Positions 24,732 through 33,594 of a stretch of 55,880 nt of DNA are shown piece by piece. Positions within the stretch are counted from its first letter, which is position 1; every line of letters begins with the position of its first letter. Below the pieces are notes generated by a model. It was given only the letters and a program-made list of their open reading frames with translations. It was not told the origin of the DNA and did no database searches. A program made the position numbers and the translations under genes. Source of the stretch: Pseudomonadota bacterium (GTDB lineage: Bacteria > Myxococcota_A > UBA796 > GCA-2862545). Location: positions 1-55,880 of the forward strand of contig CANNIZ010000027.1 in the NCBI GenBank assembly GCA_947505245.1, written 5' to 3'.

Positions 24732-25354
24732 CAGTGGATCCTCCGCTCGGGCGCGTTCACGCGCACGAGCTCGTCGAGCGGGACGCCTGGGATTGGACGA
24801 CCGTTCCAGCCGGTCACGAGATGGGCGGTCACTTCGGCCTCGAGGTCATCGGCGAACAGCCACTGTTCGCGCGGCGGAACGGGAAGAAAGCGAGCGTCGT
24901 AGCGCGTGTCGGGGTTCACGTCGTAGGCCACGGCGATGGAGCGGACCTCGTGAGGCGGCCGGCGGATCGTGAATTTGCCAGTGAACGCGCCGACAGGCGT
25001 GAGATCGCGCCCGCCGTGGATGGCGTCGAGGAACATCAACGTGTCCTCCTCTGCCGAAAACCGCGCCATGCCGTCCACGCGCGTGGTCTGCAGGCCGAGC
25101 GTCCCGCCGATCGACGTCACGATCAGCGAGGCGGGCTCGTCCGGGCCCTTGAGCACCTTCGCGATCGCGACCTCGGCGTGGGTCCACACCTGGCCGTCTG
25201 CGTCGGCTTCGGTCCAAACGCGAACGATCCGACCCCGGACGATGTACGTCGACGCGTCCGTCATCTGCTCCACCGTGAGCGGGGCGATGGAAGTCGCGTT
25301 CGCGACGTCGGGCAGGGCGACTACCAGTAGGAGAGCGGCTACGATGGCGCGCAT
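24731..25354 (-). CDS. Secreted protein of unknown function, partner of matrixin gene
   Basis: This 207-residue protein has a signal peptide (MRAIVAALLLVVALPDVANA, then TSIAPLTVEQM). The mature part is beta-rich (DASTYIVRGRIVRVWTEADADG, TTRVDGMARFSAEEDTLMFLD) and resembles small secreted OB-like or beta-sandwich proteins that are often encoded just upstream of matrixin-like proteases in this lineage; that recollection is unverified. The ATG has GGAGG seven bases upstream. Its stop overlaps the protease start, so the two are made together. It could be a chaperone, inhibitor or co-factor for the protease. Confidence 0.75.
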   Translation of the reverse strand: MRAIVAALLLVVALPDVANATSIAPLTVEQMTDASTYIVRGRIVRVWTEADADGQVWTHAEVAIAKVLKGPDEPASLIVTSIGGTLGLQTTRVDGMARFSAEEDTLMFLDAIHGGRDLTPVGAFTGKFTIRRPPHEVRSIAVAYDVNPDTRYDARFLPVPPREQWLFADDLEAEVTAHLVTGWNGRPIPGVPLDELVRVNAPERRIH

Positions 25355-25498
25355 GTTCAGGCCTCCACAAAAGCAGCCCGCACGCTATCTCCGACCCGGG
25401 CCATCGTCCACAGAACATTAGCGCTGGCCGCGTCCGTCCGGAGTGTTAACGGTCGCGGTCCTATTTGGCACCCAACCGTGCCCCCCGAGGAAGCCCCG

Positions 25499-28294
25499 AT
25501 GGTTCGGATCCTGCTCCCCAAGAATCTCCGCTCCGCTCACGCCCAGGCGCTTCTTCGGCACCTCGCGGTGTTGATGATGGCGTTCGTTTCGAGCGCCGCG
25601 TTCGCGCAGACGACCGGTACGATCGAGGCCACCGTCCTTGACGGTGAGGGCATCGAGATGCCCGGCGTAAAGGTCATCCTGGCCGGCGAAAGCGGCACGA
25701 TGGGTGGCGAACAGGTCAAGACGTCGGACGACGCCGGCAAGGTGCGGTTCTCCGAGCTGCTGCCCGGCATCTACGTGTTGACCGCGACGAAGGACGGCTT
25801 CAAGACCGCGAGCGTCACCGGCGTGCAGGTCATCATGAACCGCGAACAGGCGGTCTCCATCACGATGGAGTCGGGCGGCGCGGTCGAGGTCATCGAGGTC
25901 GTCGACAAGGCCCAGCTGGTGGACACCACGAGCGTCACCCGCGGCGAGGTCCTCACCAAGGACTTCCTGCAGAAGATCCCGGCGGGACGCAGCTACCAGT
26001 CGGCCATCAACATGACGGCGGGCGTGGTTGACAGCGGCAACGGCAACCCGAACATGGGCGGCGGCGCGTACAACGAGAACACGTACATGCTGGACGGGGC
26101 GACGGTGACCGATCCGGTCACCGGCACGTTCTCCATGAACTTCAACTTCGATGCGATCCAGCAGATCGAAGTGCTCCTCGGCGGGTACGAGCCCGAGTAC
26201 GGCACGTCGCTCGGCGGCGTCGTGAACGTCGTCACGGAGTCCGGCACCAACAACCTCCAGTTCGACACGTCGCTGTACTACGAAAACGGGAACTGGGGCC
26301 CGAAGCGGGACGCCCGCTATTCGGCGGACGGCTACCAGCTCGCGCCCACCGGCTTCGACTCGTCGTACACGAGCTACTCGCTGAACGCGAAGGTGTCGGG
26401 TCCGATCGTGCGCGACAAGGCCTGGTACCTGCTCTCCTACGCGAACCAGCGCTCGCTGGCGAGCAACGTCGGCATCGACCTCCCGCGCGACTTCGACGGA
26501 CACTACGTGTTCGCAAAGTTCACGGTGCAGCCGTCGTCCGATCACCGGCTCACGTTCACGGGCCAGAGCGACCCGACGACGATCGACAACACCGAGCAGG
26601 GAAGCCTGCGCATCAAGCCCGAGGCCCAGGGTCGCCAGGTGCAGGGCGGCGGCATGGCCCTCGGCCGGTGGCAGTGGTTCCTGTCGCCCACCGCCACGCT
26701 CGACACGTCCGTCACGTACCAGAAGTCGTTCATCGAAGTGAACGGCGTGCCGTGCACCCACGATCGCGACCTCGGGTACCACCCGTGTGAGCCCGGCGAA
26801 GAAGAGAACGCCATGGACTGGGAGACGCCCGGCCGGTTCGGCATCGGCGGCGCGTACGACTCCGTCAACTACCCGCAGTTCTACTTCGACGACCGGTTTC
26901 GCTACGAGGCGAGCTCGAAGCTGTCGGTGCTCGGGGTCAAAGATCCGCTCGGCGGCTCCCACGACATGAAGTTCGGCGTGAGCGCCAACCAGGTCGTGTG
27001 GGACCAGATCACCGGCGTCAACGGGAACACGATCTACTACGACCTGAACCAGCAGTCGTACGATCCCCAGTCGATCATGAACTACTACTGGGTCGAGTAC
27101 AGCGGCCCGACGAAGTTCCGCACCACGGGCGCTCAGTGGAACGCGTTCGCGCAGGACGCGTGGCAGCCGCACCCGAACGTCACGGTCAAGTACGGCGCCC
27201 GCATCGACAGCGCCGTGATGCGTAACGACGTGAACGAGCCCGTCGTGGACATGGTCCGAGTCGGGCCGCGCGCGTTCGCAGCGTGGGACCCGTTCGGCGA
27301 TGGAAAGAGCAAGATCGCGGGTGGTTGGGGCCGGTTCAATGACACCGGTCGCCTGGACGTCGCGAGCTTCTCGAGCAAGACGAGCGGCACCGGCTACAAG
27401 CTGTTCCTCGGGCAGCCCTGGGATGACGGCGAAGGCGGCGGCTTCATCGGCAACGCTGGCACGTTGTACGACAGCTCGCAGCCGGGCAACCTGAACACGG
27501 TGAACCCGAAGCTGCGCACGCCGTACACCGACGAGTTCCTCGTCATGGCGCAGCGTGAGCTCGTGGAAGACGTGGCGGTGAGCGTGAACGCCACCCACAA
27601 GGCGACGCGCGAACTCTACGAGTACGACGAGACGAACGTCACCTACGACGAAGACGGCTCGTCCGTGATCGGCGCCCGTAACGGCGACACGTTGCGGAAC
27701 ATCTACCGCATGCGCACCCCGACGGCGGCGCTGCGCGACTACACGCAGCTGGACTTCTCGCTCCAGAAGGCGACGTCGCGACGCTGGGCCGGGCGCGTCA
27801 CGTACACCTACGCGCTGTCGACGGGTACGTCGCGCGGAGCGCTGTCAGGCTCGTTCGCGAACGATCCGCAGACCCAGTACAACAACGGTCCGCTGATCGA
27901 CAGCGACATCCGCCACCAGGTCAAGGGCTGGGCCTATTGGGACCTCCCGACCGACCCGTGGAAGCAGACCGTCGGGGCGTCCATGACGTACAACTCGGGT
28001 GTCCCGTTCGAGCGGTGGTACTACTCGGAAGAGGACTTGGGGTACGGCATCCGCATCCGCGACCGCGCCACGTACGGGCGCCTGCCGGGCTGGTGGGACC
28101 TGTCGCTCACGTTCCAGCAGGACATCGACGTTCGCAAGGGGAAGGTCACCCTCGAAGCGCAGGTGTACAACGTGCTCAACCTGCAGGCCCCCCAGTGGGC
28201 GGACACGTACTACATCGCGGCCGAAAACCGCCTGCTCATCTCCTACCGTCAGGATCCGCTCAGCGCTCAGCTTGGGGTTCGCTATGCGTTTTAG
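25499..28294 (+). CDS. Oar-like TonB-dependent receptor with carboxypeptidase-regulatory-like domain
   Basis: This 931-residue outer-membrane protein has a signal peptide cleaved near AAFA-QTTG and a carboxypeptidase-regulatory-like domain (about 36-115; TVLDGEGIEMPGVKVILAG). A plug domain follows (about 125-245; NTYMLDGATVTDPVTGTF and GYEPEYGTSLGGVVNVVTESG). The remaining 690 residues form a beta-barrel ending in Phe (LGVRYAF). No clear TonB box is visible. The architecture matches the myxobacterial Oar and SusC-like families. The ATG at 25499 has GAGGAAG before it; a GTG at 25478 is less likely. The gene starts an operon of three and the next gene overlaps its end by 11 bases. It probably moves a large solute or peptide across the outer membrane. 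Confidence 0.9.
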   Translation: MVRILLPKNLRSAHAQALLRHLAVLMMAFVSSAAFAQTTGTIEATVLDGEGIEMPGVKVILAGESGTMGGEQVKTSDDAGKVRFSELLPGIYVLTATKDGFKTASVTGVQVIMNREQAVSITMESGGAVEVIEVVDKAQLVDTTSVTRGEVLTKDFLQKIPAGRSYQSAINMTAGVVDSGNGNPNMGGGAYNENTYMLDGATVTDPVTGTFSMNFNFDAIQQIEVLLGGYEPEYGTSLGGVVNVVTESGTNNLQFDTSLYYENGNWGPKRDARYSADGYQLAPTGFDSSYTSYSLNAKVSGPIVRDKAWYLLSYANQRSLASNVGIDLPRDFDGHYVFAKFTVQPSSDHRLTFTGQSDPTTIDNTEQGSLRIKPEAQGRQVQGGGMALGRWQWFLSPTATLDTSVTYQKSFIEVNGVPCTHDRDLGYHPCEPGEEENAMDWETPGRFGIGGAYDSVNYPQFYFDDRFRYEASSKLSVLGVKDPLGGSHDMKFGVSANQVVWDQITGVNGNTIYYDLNQQSYDPQSIMNYYWVEYSGPTKFRTTGAQWNAFAQDAWQPHPNVTVKYGARIDSAVMRNDVNEPVVDMVRVGPRAFAAWDPFGDGKSKIAGGWGRFNDTGRLDVASFSSKTSGTGYKLFLGQPWDDGEGGGFIGNAGTLYDSSQPGNLNTVNPKLRTPYTDEFLVMAQRELVEDVAVSVNATHKATRELYEYDETNVTYDEDGSSVIGARNGDTLRNIYRMRTPTAALRDYTQLDFSLQKATSRRWAGRVTYTYALSTGTSRGALSGSFANDPQTQYNNGPLIDSDIRHQVKGWAYWDLPTDPWKQTVGASMTYNSGVPFERWYYSEEDLGYGIRIRDRATYGRLPGWWDLSLTFQQDIDVRKGKVTLEAQVYNVLNLQAPQWADTYYIAAENRLLISYRQDPLSAQLGVRYAF

Positions 28295-29192
28295 TCTTTT
28301 CGGGCTCGCCGCCCTCGCGCTGCCGCTCGCCTCGGTCGGCTGTGGTGGCAACCACGAAGGTTTCACCACCACCGACCTGCACGGCGAGGTCGTGTTGCCG
28401 GCTGAGGCCGCCACCCGCGTGTTCTCGGACATCCCCGACCCGGTCGTTGACGCGGCCCTCATCGGCCCCGTCTACCTGGGCCTGTATCCCTCGGTAAAGG
28501 TGGGGATCCTTCCGTACACCCACCCCGAGATCGGCCCCGTGTTCCAGGCCGGCATCCCCGGTGATGCCTACCCCTACGGTGGCACCAGCCTCGGCGACAT
28601 CCGGTTCCCCTGCATCGAATTCCTGAAGTGCAAGGTCGTCTCCGGGCGGTACGTCGACTTCGACAAGATGGTCACCTGGTTCAACGACACCCTCGAGATC
28701 CCGATCGTGGACGCTCACGGGGACCCGGTGGTCGACGGCGACTACATCGCGCAGGCCTGCTACGACCAGCTTCGCTACGTGGGCGAGGAGGAGATCCGGC
28801 TCACTGCAACGAAAGACAAGAACGATGACGGCGTGCTCGACGCGAAGGACCTCGACTTCGTGCAGCAGAACGACGGCACCTGGAAGGCGGACTTCACGAT
28901 CTATCAGCAGGAATACTTCGAAAACGTCGAAACCGGCACGGGTTTCACGCTGTGGGGTTGGATGGACGCGCCGTCCGAACTGAACAACCAGTTCACCACC
29001 TGTGATCCGAACGACGGCTACCAGGAGACGGAGTACAACCTGGACTTCTACGCGGGCCGCGCGCAGCGCGACCTCCTCAACTTCCCGTCGACCTACATCG
29101 GAGCGGGAGACTTCGTTTCGTCGGCCGGCTTCGTGTACGGGTCGCCCGATGACGAAGCGACCATCCTGCTCGACCAGTTGGTGACCCAATGA
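28284..29192 (+). CDS. Lipoprotein with EF-hand-like loop, partner of TonB receptor
   Basis: This 302-residue lipoprotein (MRFSLFGLAALALPLASVGC) starts inside the end of the receptor gene and ends in an ATGA overlap with the next gene. An acidic loop DKNDDGVLDAKD (about 180-191) fits an EF-hand or dockerin-type calcium site. Paired cysteines (FPCIEFLKCK, AQACYDQ, FTTCDPNDG) suggest disulfides. Tight coupling to a TonB receptor suggests a surface-exposed ligand-capture role like SusD proteins, but no SusD helical repeats are visible and the sequence is not recognised. This could be a lineage-specific substitute for SusD. Confidence 0.75.
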   Translation: MRFSLFGLAALALPLASVGCGGNHEGFTTTDLHGEVVLPAEAATRVFSDIPDPVVDAALIGPVYLGLYPSVKVGILPYTHPEIGPVFQAGIPGDAYPYGGTSLGDIRFPCIEFLKCKVVSGRYVDFDKMVTWFNDTLEIPIVDAHGDPVVDGDYIAQACYDQLRYVGEEEIRLTATKDKNDDGVLDAKDLDFVQQNDGTWKADFTIYQQEYFENVETGTGFTLWGWMDAPSELNNQFTTCDPNDGYQETEYNLDFYAGRAQRDLLNFPSTYIGAGDFVSSAGFVYGSPDDEATILLDQLVTQ

Positions 29193-30106
29193 GCCGTTTT
29201 TCGCTTGTGTTGCTGTTCGCTCCGCTCGCCGCGTGCGACTACTCCGGCGACTGGTTGTTCGCGAACCCGTCCGAGGTACCAGGCGTGCTGGACCTCGGCA
29301 CGATCGTGCCGGCCGATGTGGCCGCAGGCCAGGCAGCGGACGCGGTCATCTACGGTGAGGTCGGGGCCACGGGCTCGGCCGAGACCGGCGGCGTGACGTT
29401 CGCGTTCCGCGGAACCGGCGGCCCTGTGTGTGTCTGGGTCGATCCGGAGCTCGTCTCGTGGAGCCAGTCCATCGCGATTGTTGGCGGGAGCCCCGGCTTC
29501 CGGTACCCCGACAACAACTTCGACGACGGCGACCTCGACCTGTTCGCGGGCTACTCGGTGTACTACACGGGCTCCCCCGGAGAGAGCGTCGGCAACTTCG
29601 CGATCCAGTACGAAGACAGCCTCGGGAACGCCGTGCCTGTCACCCTCAACGAGTGCGTGCTCGCGAGCTACCAGACCAGCACGGGCGGCCACTTCGGTCG
29701 CGGCGCGCCGGAATACTGCACGCTGCAAGCCACTCAGCCGGGCGTCTCCTACACCGTCCTGATGGAGTCGTTCAGCACGCCGCTCGACGATGATCGGCTC
29801 GGCTTTGGGCTTCTCCTCGCGAACGGCACCTGCCGCGCGTTGAAGGACTCCGGCGCTGGCGCGGTGCCCGACGAGTGCGTCATCCTCGGCGAGGCGAACG
29901 ACATCTCCACCACCGTCATCGGCGAAGACGGCTCCATCACGGTGGGCGACCCGATCGCGGGCTCGGAAGACTTCGAGAAGTCGTTCTGTGGCATCGGCGA
30001 CAAGCCGCTTCCCGACTTCTGCGTCGAAGAGGCGTCGCTGAAGAACTGCCTCGTCGAGACCTGCTTCTGCGGCGACCCGAGCGTCTCGCCTACCGCGGAC
30101 CAGTAA
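29189..30106 (+). CDS. Cysteine-rich lipoprotein, second partner of TonB receptor
   Basis: This 305-residue lipoprotein has signal MSRFSLVLLFAPLAAC. The mature part is beta-rich and acidic (GGVTFAFRGTGGPVCVWVDPEL, PDNNFDDGDLDLFAG). The last 50 residues have many cysteines (SFCGIGDK, PDFCVEEA, NCLVETCFCGDP), suggesting a disulfide-stabilised module. The ATG overlaps the previous stop. It is the last gene of the TonB-receptor operon. The DDGDLD segment could bind calcium. No family is recognised; a role as a surface accessory of the receptor is inferred from coupling. Confidence 0.75.
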   Translation: MSRFSLVLLFAPLAACDYSGDWLFANPSEVPGVLDLGTIVPADVAAGQAADAVIYGEVGATGSAETGGVTFAFRGTGGPVCVWVDPELVSWSQSIAIVGGSPGFRYPDNNFDDGDLDLFAGYSVYYTGSPGESVGNFAIQYEDSLGNAVPVTLNECVLASYQTSTGGHFGRGAPEYCTLQATQPGVSYTVLMESFSTPLDDDRLGFGLLLANGTCRALKDSGAGAVPDECVILGEANDISTTVIGEDGSITVGDPIAGSEDFEKSFCGIGDKPLPDFCVEEASLKNCLVETCFCGDPSVSPTADQ

Positions 30107-30131
30107 TCACGTCAGAAGCCGCTTCGCGGAG

Positions 30132-31334
30132 TCAGGCGAGCAGCCGCTTCGCGGCCAGGGACGCCTCGTCGGGCGTGGTGACCAGGCCGTCGAGCTGCGC
30201 CTCGTAGACCGCGTCGAGGAGCTTGCCCATGGCGGGTCCAGGCTTCACGCCGAGGGCGCCGAGGTGGCGTCCCTGGAGCAGGGGCGCGGCCTTGTCCGTG
30301 GCGACGCCGAGGAGCGTCGCGCGGGCGAGCGCCGCGGGTTCGTCGCGGATCGCAAGCACGAGCGCGGGCTCGGCGCGCACCGCGAGTCGGCGGAGGTCGG
30401 TGTCGGTCGCGGCCGGCGCGTCGCGGTGGGCGACCGCTGCGAGCACCTTGTCGCGCAGCGCGTAGCCGTTCCACTTGTGCAGCCACAGGCGATCCATCGC
30501 AGCGGTGATGCCGGCCGCGGGGGTGTGGTCGAACCAGGCGGCGAGCATCAGCGCGAGGCGCCGGCCCTCCGGCTCGAGCGCGTTCCGTACGGACACGAGT
30601 CGGTCGAGTCGAGCGTCCGAATCGGGATCATCGACGACCGTTGGGAACACGCGGGCGAGGATGCCGCTCGCGCGCGCGACCTCGAGGCCGCGGGACGGGC
30701 GGACACCTTTGAGCAAGAGCTTCTGCCACTCACCGGAGATCCGCTCCGCGGGAAGCTCGTCGAGGGCCGCCTCGCGGCAGAGATCGATCAGGTCGGGCGC
30801 GGTGTCGAAGTCGAGGCGGGCCGCGAATTGCACGACGCGCAAGGCGCGTAGGGGATCTTCGAGGAACGTTGTGCGGTCGACCGCGCGGAGCACGCGGGCC
30901 TCGACGTCGGCGGCGCCGTGGTAGGGGTCGATGACCTCGTGCGTGAGCGGATCGACGAGGATCGCATTGATGGTCAGGTCGCGGCGGCGGGCGGCCTCGA
31001 CGACGTCCATCTCGGGGTCGCCCTGGACGGCGATGCCGCGGTGACCGGCGCCGACCTTGCTGTCGCGCCGCGGGATCGAGACGTCGAGCACGAGCGGGCC
31101 GCGCTGGAGCTTGAACACGCCGAAGCTCTTGCCGACGAGGTCGACGCGCCCGTGGCGACCGAGCACCTCGCGAAGCGCATCTTCGGAGAGCCCGTACACT
31201 TCCAGATCCCAGTCGGCGACCTGCCTCCCGAGCAGCGCGTCGCGTACGCCGCCGCCGACGAGGAGGGCGCGGCCGCCGCGGGCGCGGCAGTCGTTCGCGA
31301 TGGCAGTTACGAGAGCGGGCGGCTGGAGGTCCAT
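30132..31334 (-). CDS. cca: CCA tRNA nucleotidyltransferase / poly(A) polymerase family protein
   Basis: This 400-residue class II nucleotidyltransferase has the GGGVRDALLG motif, catalytic aspartates in ADWDLEVYG, the RRDLTINAIL motif and EDPLRALRVVQFAARLDF of the neck region. The C-terminal half is helical. Such enzymes add CCA to tRNA 3' ends or poly(A) tails to RNA; sequence alone cannot fully separate the two. One tRNA-Ser in this window lacks an encoded CCA, so the cell needs a CCA-adding activity. The ATG at 31334 shares the palindrome CATG with the start of the opposite-strand gene at 31333; an alternative ATG at 31361 lies within that gene. Neither minus-strand start has a clear Shine-Dalgarno site. 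Confidence 0.9.
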   Translation of the reverse strand: MDLQPPALVTAIANDCRARGGRALLVGGGVRDALLGRQVADWDLEVYGLSEDALREVLGRHGRVDLVGKSFGVFKLQRGPLVLDVSIPRRDSKVGAGHRGIAVQGDPEMDVVEAARRRDLTINAILVDPLTHEVIDPYHGAADVEARVLRAVDRTTFLEDPLRALRVVQFAARLDFDTAPDLIDLCREAALDELPAERISGEWQKLLLKGVRPSRGLEVARASGILARVFPTVVDDPDSDARLDRLVSVRNALEPEGRRLALMLAAWFDHTPAAGITAAMDRLWLHKWNGYALRDKVLAAVAHRDAPAATDTDLRRLAVRAEPALVLAIRDEPAALARATLLGVATDKAAPLLQGRHLGALGVKPGPAMGKLLDAVYEAQLDGLVTTPDEASLAAKRLLA

Positions 31335-32028
31335 GCGTCGGGAGTATCGCGCGCTGCTCATGGGTGCGTGGCTGCCGTCGGTGGCCGCCGCGCAGCCGCC
31401 CGTGCACGCGGCGGTGCTGCCCGTGGCCGAGGACGGTGCTGCGGGAGAGGCCCTCGCGGCCCTCGTGCGGGACCACCTCGTCGCGTCGGGGCGGTACCAT
31501 GTCGTCGCGACCTGTGACGACTGTGTCGCGACGGCCGCGGCGAAGGGCCTCGATCAGATCGTGTTCGTCGAACGGGTCGATCCCTCGACCATCGGGTTGC
31601 GCGTGCTCGACGTCGCGACCGCGACCGAGCGTCGCGACCTCGCGTCGTTCGACGGGGACCTCGACGCGGGCCTGCTCGATCGACTGTTCTTCGGGCGGGG
31701 CACGCTGGTGGTGACGGGCGCGCCCGAAGATGCCCGCGCGCTGCTCGATGGGCGTCCGCTGGCCGTGGTCGGGGAGGCGCGGTTCGAGGCGTTACCCGCT
31801 GGAAAACACACGTTCGTGCTGTCTGCGAACGGCTGCGCCGACGCGTTTTACGCGGTCATGGTGCGGCCGGACGCGATCGCGACGGTCGACGGCGCCCTCG
31901 TCGCGCGCGACCCTCGCGAAAAACCGCGGCGCCAGGCGCTGATCGTCGGGCTTGGGGTTGGCCTCGTTGGCGTCATCGGCATCGCAGCCACCGCTGGTGG
32001 CCCCGCCGTCGGCGTGCGGACGCCCTGA
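31333..32028 (+). CDS. Exported PEGA-like protein with C-terminal membrane helix
   Basis: This 231-residue protein has a signal sequence (MRREYRALLMGAWLPSVAAA, then QPPV). An alpha/beta segment follows (about 28-110; VARDHLVASGRY-like, VATCDDC, LDQIVFVERVDPSTIGLRV). Next is a PEGA-like beta domain (about 118-185; GTLVVTGAPEDARALLDGRP, FEALPAGKHTFVL). A membrane helix (about 200-222) is preceded by basic REKPRRQ. The ATG at 31333 has GGAGG three bases upstream, which supports it, even though its first bases overlap the cca start on the other strand. It may be an inner-membrane-anchored periplasmic sensor or scaffold. The PEGA assignment is moderate. Confidence 0.75.
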   Translation: MRREYRALLMGAWLPSVAAAQPPVHAAVLPVAEDGAAGEALAALVRDHLVASGRYHVVATCDDCVATAAAKGLDQIVFVERVDPSTIGLRVLDVATATERRDLASFDGDLDAGLLDRLFFGRGTLVVTGAPEDARALLDGRPLAVVGEARFEALPAGKHTFVLSANGCADAFYAVMVRPDAIATVDGALVARDPREKPRRQALIVGLGVGLVGVIGIAATAGGPAVGVRTP

Positions 32029-32841
32029 CTACTCGTCGAGGTCGACCGGTCCCTTTGGCTTCTCGGGCGGCGGGGCATCGCCGTATTTGGCGCCGGTGGT
32101 TTGGATGCCCTGGGTCTCGATGCCGACGGTGGGCGTGGTGCCGTCGGGTTTCGCGCCGGGTTTTTGGAAGTAGGTGCCGTTCAGCCACGACAACATGACC
32201 GGCTCGAGGCTCGGCGTCTTGTTGAGCATCTTGATGCCCGAACCGGCGTTCTCGAGGATCTCGAAGTGTTTTTCGCCGAGCGCCTTCTCTTCGAGCAGGC
32301 CCGCGGTGCGCGTGGCGTACGCGTCTTCCGCGCTCGCCACGAGCAGCAGGGGCCGCGTGCCATACTTTTCGATCGCGGTCGACACCGTCACCCCGGCGAC
32401 GTTCAGGCCCGCCGACAACGCGATCACGTTCGTGACGGTGAGGTCGTCAGCCGCCTCGACGATCGCGAGGTTTGCGCCGAGCTTGTCGCCGATCAACGCC
32501 ACCTTCGTGGCGCCCTTGGACTTCAGGTACGCGACGGCGGCGGCGACATCGCCGGTCATCTTCGGGTAGTCCAAGTCGGTGAGCACGTCGGGCGGCTTGC
32601 TGCCGCCATGTCCGCGAAGATCCACCGCGACGACGTGGAAGCCCGCGCTCGCGAGCTTTTCGCTGTACCACGAAAAGTCCGTCGCGGAGCGGCCTTTGTC
32701 GTGGATCAGGACGACGCCGTTGGCGCCGGAACCGTATTCGACCGCGTGCAGAGCGGTGCCATCGGCGGCTGCGAGCTTGATCTCGCCGGCGCTGGCGGAA
32801 CCGGCGGCAAGCAACCCGAGCAACATCGCGACCCCACGCAT
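32029..32841 (-). CDS. Exported alpha/beta-hydrolase-fold protein lacking catalytic Ser and His (probable pseudoenzyme)
   Basis: This 270-residue protein has a signal peptide (MRGVAMLLGLLAAGSASA) and a complete alpha/beta hydrolase layout (VVLIHDKGRSATDFSWYSE, VVAVDLRGHGGS, KVALIGDKLGANLAI). The nucleophile elbow, usually G-x-S-x-G, reads GDKLG (118-122) with lysine in place of serine. The usual catalytic histidine region, A-G-H-G, reads NAGSGIKML with serine. Asp173 remains. It is therefore probably not a hydrolase but may bind ligands or proteins. The C-terminus is a Pro-rich tail. It starts at an ATG with GGAGG five bases upstream. It follows a three-gene envelope operon on the same strand after 93 bp. 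A frameshift does not explain the losses because the fold is intact. Confidence 0.75.
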   Translation of the reverse strand: MRGVAMLLGLLAAGSASAGEIKLAAADGTALHAVEYGSGANGVVLIHDKGRSATDFSWYSEKLASAGFHVVAVDLRGHGGSKPPDVLTDLDYPKMTGDVAAAVAYLKSKGATKVALIGDKLGANLAIVEAADDLTVTNVIALSAGLNVAGVTVSTAIEKYGTRPLLLVASAEDAYATRTAGLLEEKALGEKHFEILENAGSGIKMLNKTPSLEPVMLSWLNGTYFQKPGAKPDGTTPTVGIETQGIQTTGAKYGDAPPPEKPKGPVDLDE

Positions 32842-32934
32842 GTCGACCTCCGAGCCGTGGAGAATACCACGCGACATTGTCCCTATAGACACCGAACGGG
32901 GACCGGCTGTTCCGCGCATGGGCGGGCGTCGCAG

Positions 32935-33594
32935 CTACGGGTTGGGTGCCGGTGCTTTGTCGGGTTTGCGAAACGCGAAGTCGAGGCCGAGGGACCAGCC
33001 GGGAATCGCGTGACGCGCGGGCTGGGCGTAGAAGTCTGTCGAGAAACCGATCCAGGCGCGCCGCCCCATCGCCAGCTCGAGGCGCGCGCCGCCACCAGCG
33101 AACACGTCGATGCGGGCGATGCTGCCCTTCTCGCCACCGGGCATGGAAACGGGGTTGATCTGATCGCGCAGCACGACGCGGGGGCCCCCCGACAGCTTCG
33201 CCCACCGCGCGAGGTCGACCTGACCGAGCACCGGCGCGTGGAACTCGACGCTGCCACCCACGCTCGGGATGTAGAAGCCCCCGATCGCAGGCGCGACAGC
33301 GAGGTGGTGGCGCTCGTCATGCCAGAACCGGTAGCGGGTGTCGAAGCCCGCCCCGAGCAGCCAGGCGCGGAAGCCGAAGTCCACGTCCTGCCCGAGCCCC
33401 CAGCGACCTGCGAATTCGAGCTGCGGGATGGGGACGCCCACGTAGGAGAACGAGTTGCTCGCGGTCTGCAGGGACACACCGACCGCGAATTCGTGTTTGC
33501 CCTTCGCGAGGGGCTCGGCGCCGTGCAGCGTGGAGAGCGTGCTGCACGCCGTGCTCGTCAGGAGCAGCAGCGCGACGACCGCCGCGCGCGTCAT
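32935..33594 (-). CDS. Outer-membrane lipoprotein, beta-barrel-like
   Basis: This 219-residue protein has a lipobox signal (MTRAAVVALLLLTSTAC). The remainder is beta-strand rich (HEFAVGVSLQTASN, YVGVPIPQLEFAGRWGLG, FGFRAWLLGAGFDTRYRFW, ARLELAMGRRAWIGFSTDFY) and looks like a small outer-membrane beta-barrel or beta-sandwich. The stop codon follows FRKPDKAPAPNP, without the usual final aromatic residue. Its ATG overlaps the stop of the previous gene as ATGA. With its neighbours (33591-34085 and 34082-35122) it forms a coupled operon of three envelope proteins. The function is unknown. Confidence 0.7.
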   Translation of the reverse strand: MTRAAVVALLLLTSTACSTLSTLHGAEPLAKGKHEFAVGVSLQTASNSFSYVGVPIPQLEFAGRWGLGQDVDFGFRAWLLGAGFDTRYRFWHDERHHLAVAPAIGGFYIPSVGGSVEFHAPVLGQVDLARWAKLSGGPRVVLRDQINPVSMPGGEKGSIARIDVFAGGGARLELAMGRRAWIGFSTDFYAQPARHAIPGWSLGLDFAFRKPDKAPAPNP

